Shown: in pieces, positions 62,295-64,000 of the stretch
How the letters are laid out: the number at the start of each line of letters is the position of its first letter
How positions within the stretch are numbered: position 1 is the first letter of the stretch
Source: Singulisphaera sp045290345
GTDB taxonomy: Bacteria > Planctomycetota > Planctomycetia > Isosphaerales > Isosphaeraceae
Direction of reading: 5' to 3'
NCBI RefSeq assembly: GCF_045290345.1
Contig: NZ_CP155447.1
Location: 744,001 to 808,000 of the forward strand
Length of the DNA: 64,000 nucleotides
Program-made: the position numbers and the translations under genes
Notes under the pieces: generated by a model
What the model saw: the letters and a program-made list of their open reading frames with translations, nothing else
Databases searched by the model: none
What the model was told of the DNA's origin: nothing

Positions 62295-62367
62295 ACGAGC
62301 GTAGCTCAATTGGTAGAGCACCGGTCTCCAAAACCGGCGGTTGGGGGTTCGATTCCCTCCGCTCGTG
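62295..62367 (+). tRNA. trnW: tRNA-Trp (CCA)
   Basis: Acceptor ACGAGCG/CGCTCGT with discriminator G, D-arm GCTC..GAGC, anticodon stem CCGGT/ACCGG with loop CTCCAAA containing CCA, and T-arm GGGGG-TTCGATT-CCCTC. Its place before secE is the classical one. Confidence 0.95.
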
Positions 62368-62520
62368 CTTCTTGGCCGAAGAGGACCGACTTGATTCGGA
62401 TTCTCCGACGCCTCCGATAGGTCCCCTCGGATGAAAACCCGAGGCCTCCCCCCGAAAACGTGACCGCGAAACGACCTCCACGAAGTTGTGTCCCGTCCAC
62501 TTGCACGCGAGAAAGTAGCC

Positions 62521-63057
62521 ATGGGCAAAGTCAAAGATGGAGCGCCGGCGTCGAAGGCGTCGAAGCCCCCGAAGGCGGGGGCAACGGGAGGAGGATCCAA
62601 GCGCCGCAAGGATTTTGCCCTGTTCGTCACGAACCTCTTCAGCGCTAGCCTCCACAAGCCGAAGCAGGGACGTCACGCGCGGATCTACACCGCCGCTGGC
62701 CTCGGAATCATCGTGGCATTGGGTCTCTGGCGGCTCTACGACACGCTCCTCTCTTCCACTCCGGGGATCCGGTTCGGCGTCCCCGCGGCGCTCGGCCTGG
62801 CGTTCGCCTGGTTCATCTTCCGCCTGGTGGAATACCCTCCGTTCGTTGAGTTCCTGATCGCCACCGAAGCCGAGATGAACAAGGTCTCGTGGACCAGTCG
62901 CGACGATCTCTACCGCGCCACGACCGTCGTGCTCTCGACCGTCGTCCTGATGTCGGTCTATCTGTTCGGGGTCGACTGGGTGTGGTCGAACCTGCTTCAG
63001 ATCCTCGGTGTCCTGAAATTTGGAGGAGGGGGAGCGTTCGGCTCGAATGCCGGCTAA
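62521..63057 (+). CDS. secE: Preprotein translocase subunit SecE
   Basis: A 178-residue protein, longer than the usual 60-130 residues. Two hydrophobic segments lie at about 58-75 and 88-108, then the conserved amphipathic cytosolic helix region EFLIATEAEMNKVSWTSRDDL and a final helix (TTVVLSTVVLMSVYLFGVDWVWS). The N-terminal 40 residues are Lys/Ala/Gly-rich and probably disordered. The ATG 62521 follows GAGAAAG. SecE stabilises SecY in the translocon. Confidence 0.95.
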   Translation: MGKVKDGAPASKASKPPKAGATGGGSKRRKDFALFVTNLFSASLHKPKQGRHARIYTAAGLGIIVALGLWRLYDTLLSSTPGIRFGVPAALGLAFAWFIFRLVEYPPFVEFLIATEAEMNKVSWTSRDDLYRATTVVLSTVVLMSVYLFGVDWVWSNLLQILGVLKFGGGGAFGSNAG

Positions 63058-63171
63058 CCCCGACCCGTCCCCTTCCGGCCGCCTCCGGTTCCGCCGCGGC
63101 GGTCTCCGGACTCCTCGCGTCCCGTTGGTGGTTTCCCCTGGTCCTTGGCCTCCATCCCCGCATGGCGTTGC

Positions 63172-63954
63172 ATGAGTCACCCGACTGACGAGATCCCCGA
63201 TTCGGTCCCACCCGGCAGCGGGTCCTTGGGGCCGGATGAACCGCCGACCGTCGCCGCGGAGGATGAATCCCCTGCGTTCGAAGTCGAAGAGCAGACCCCC
63301 GACGGCGGCCAGCCGATTGAATCGGCTCGACTTGCCCCGGAACCCGAGCCAGTCGCAAAATCCGAACCCGAGTCGAAATCGAAAGCGGCCAGCCCGGTCG
63401 TGGACGACGACGAGGAGAAGATCGAGCTGGTTTGGTACGTGCTCAAGGTCCAGAGCTCGCGTGAGGATACGATTCGCGACGCCCTCGAGCGCCGGGTCAA
63501 GATCCAGGGACTCGAACGCTATTTCAGCCGGATCGTGGTCCCCACCGAAAAGATCACCGAGATCCGGAACAACAAGAAACGGATCGTCGAGCGAAAAACC
63601 TATCCCGGCTATATCATGGTCGAGATGGAGCTCAACGAAAAGACCTGGTTCACCGTCCGCGAGACTCCCGGTGTCGGCGATTTCGTGGGGGCGCATGGCA
63701 CGCCGACCAAGATGACCGAGACCGAAGTCAACCAGATGCTCGGCCAGGAAACGGCCAAGACGGACAAGGTCCCGACGATCCGGATCAACGTCGAGCGCGG
63801 CGACCGGGTGAAGATCAAGGACGGTCCGTTCGAGAACTTCGAAGGGACGGTCGAGGAAGTGATCGAGGCCCGCGGCCTGGTCAAGGTCATGCTGATCATC
63901 TTCAACCGGCCCACGCCGGTCGACCTCGAATACTGGCAAGTGGAACCTATCTGA
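63172..63954 (+). CDS. nusG: Transcription termination/antitermination factor NusG
   Basis: A 260-residue protein. The first 85 residues are acidic and low-complexity, an extension absent in most NusG. The NGN domain begins VWYVLKVQSSREDTIRDALERRVK, followed by YPGYIMVEMELNEKTWFTVRETPGVGDFVG. The KOW domain contains VERGDRVKIKDGPFENFEGTVEEV. It binds RNA polymerase and couples transcription to translation. ATG 63172 lacks a strong ribosome site; an in-frame start about nine codons upstream is also possible. It follows secE by 115 bp. Confidence 0.95.
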   Translation: MSHPTDEIPDSVPPGSGSLGPDEPPTVAAEDESPAFEVEEQTPDGGQPIESARLAPEPEPVAKSEPESKSKAASPVVDDDEEKIELVWYVLKVQSSREDTIRDALERRVKIQGLERYFSRIVVPTEKITEIRNNKKRIVERKTYPGYIMVEMELNEKTWFTVRETPGVGDFVGAHGTPTKMTETEVNQMLGQETAKTDKVPTIRINVERGDRVKIKDGPFENFEGTVEEVIEARGLVKVMLIIFNRPTPVDLEYWQVEPI

Positions 63955-64000
63955 CCTGAGGAAACGCGGGATCCACGGCGTCGCGGTGTGCGGGATGGGT
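63955..64000 (+). other. Right edge, upstream of the next (probably rplK) gene
   Basis: Only 46 bp remain after the nusG stop and no start is seen. The usual next gene is rplK, which is an expectation from gene order. Confidence 0.3.

Overview
The window looks like chromosomal DNA from a planctomycete, most probably of the Isosphaeraceae/Singulisphaera type. This is inferred from gene content, not from a database search: DUF1501 and PSCyt1-DUF1549-DUF1553 proteins, several DUF1559 prepilin-like proteins, a choline-sulfatase-like exported sulfatase, an FHA-kinase, a DUF2239 protein, GC-rich codon use and frequent GTG/TTG starts. No rRNA, CRISPR array, phage or plasmid functions were seen.

Layout. 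0-8.1 kb: the tail of a DUF1501 gene, a large c-type-cytochrome/DUF1549/DUF1553 protein, a 2-keto-4-pentenoate-hydratase-like protein, a carboxymuconolactone-decarboxylase-like protein, and a TPR protein with an HExxH peptidase core. 8.1-9.5 kb is non-coding and rich in GC palindromes. 9.5-18.9 kb: a small lipoprotein with a DUF1559 protein, metK, galK, a DUF2784 membrane protein, a selenium-binding/methanethiol-oxidase-like protein with an SCO copper protein close by, a diacylglycerol-kinase-like protein and a putative molybdenum carrier. 18.8-25.8 kb is a tandem duplication: terminator, regulatory-domain lipoprotein, DUF1559 gene and divergent sulfatase occur twice. One sulfatase copy is reduced to a scar, and a group II intron sits in the terminator of the second copy. 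26-32 kb: FHA-kinase, pseudouridine-5'-phosphate glycosidase, a one-helix protein, a frameshifted gene, a glycine-rich RRM protein and DUF2239 under a double operator. 32.6-37.2 kb: a surface-glycan locus with an ArnC/GtrB-like GT2, a methyltransferase, an ArnT-like GT39 and a WecE-like sugar aminotransferase. 37.8-45.5 kb: DUF72, a leucine-rich-repeat protein, a divergent Y-family polymerase/SRAP-like pair around a LexA-type palindrome, two exported or unknown proteins and a beta-propeller. 45.6-49.2 kb: a four-gene heptose operon (gmhA-like, HAD phosphatase, unknown, rfaE1-like) with ATGA overlaps throughout. 50.7-57 kb: two more DUF1559 genes, one frameshifted, a small lipoprotein and two large exported proteins of related design. 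57.8-64 kb: a sigma-70 factor with a long N-terminal extension, then the translation/secretion cluster trnT-trnY-trnG-trnT-tuf-rpmG-trnW-secE-nusG.

The strongest non-routine observations are the duplication-plus-intron history at 18.8-25.8 kb, the SOS-like divergent cassette at 41.9 kb, the operator-promoter sandwich in front of DUF2239, the heptose operon with an uncharacterised member, and the repeated pairing of DUF1559 genes with small lipoproteins. Two genes carry single-base frameshifts in short homopolymers; these may be real or assembly errors.
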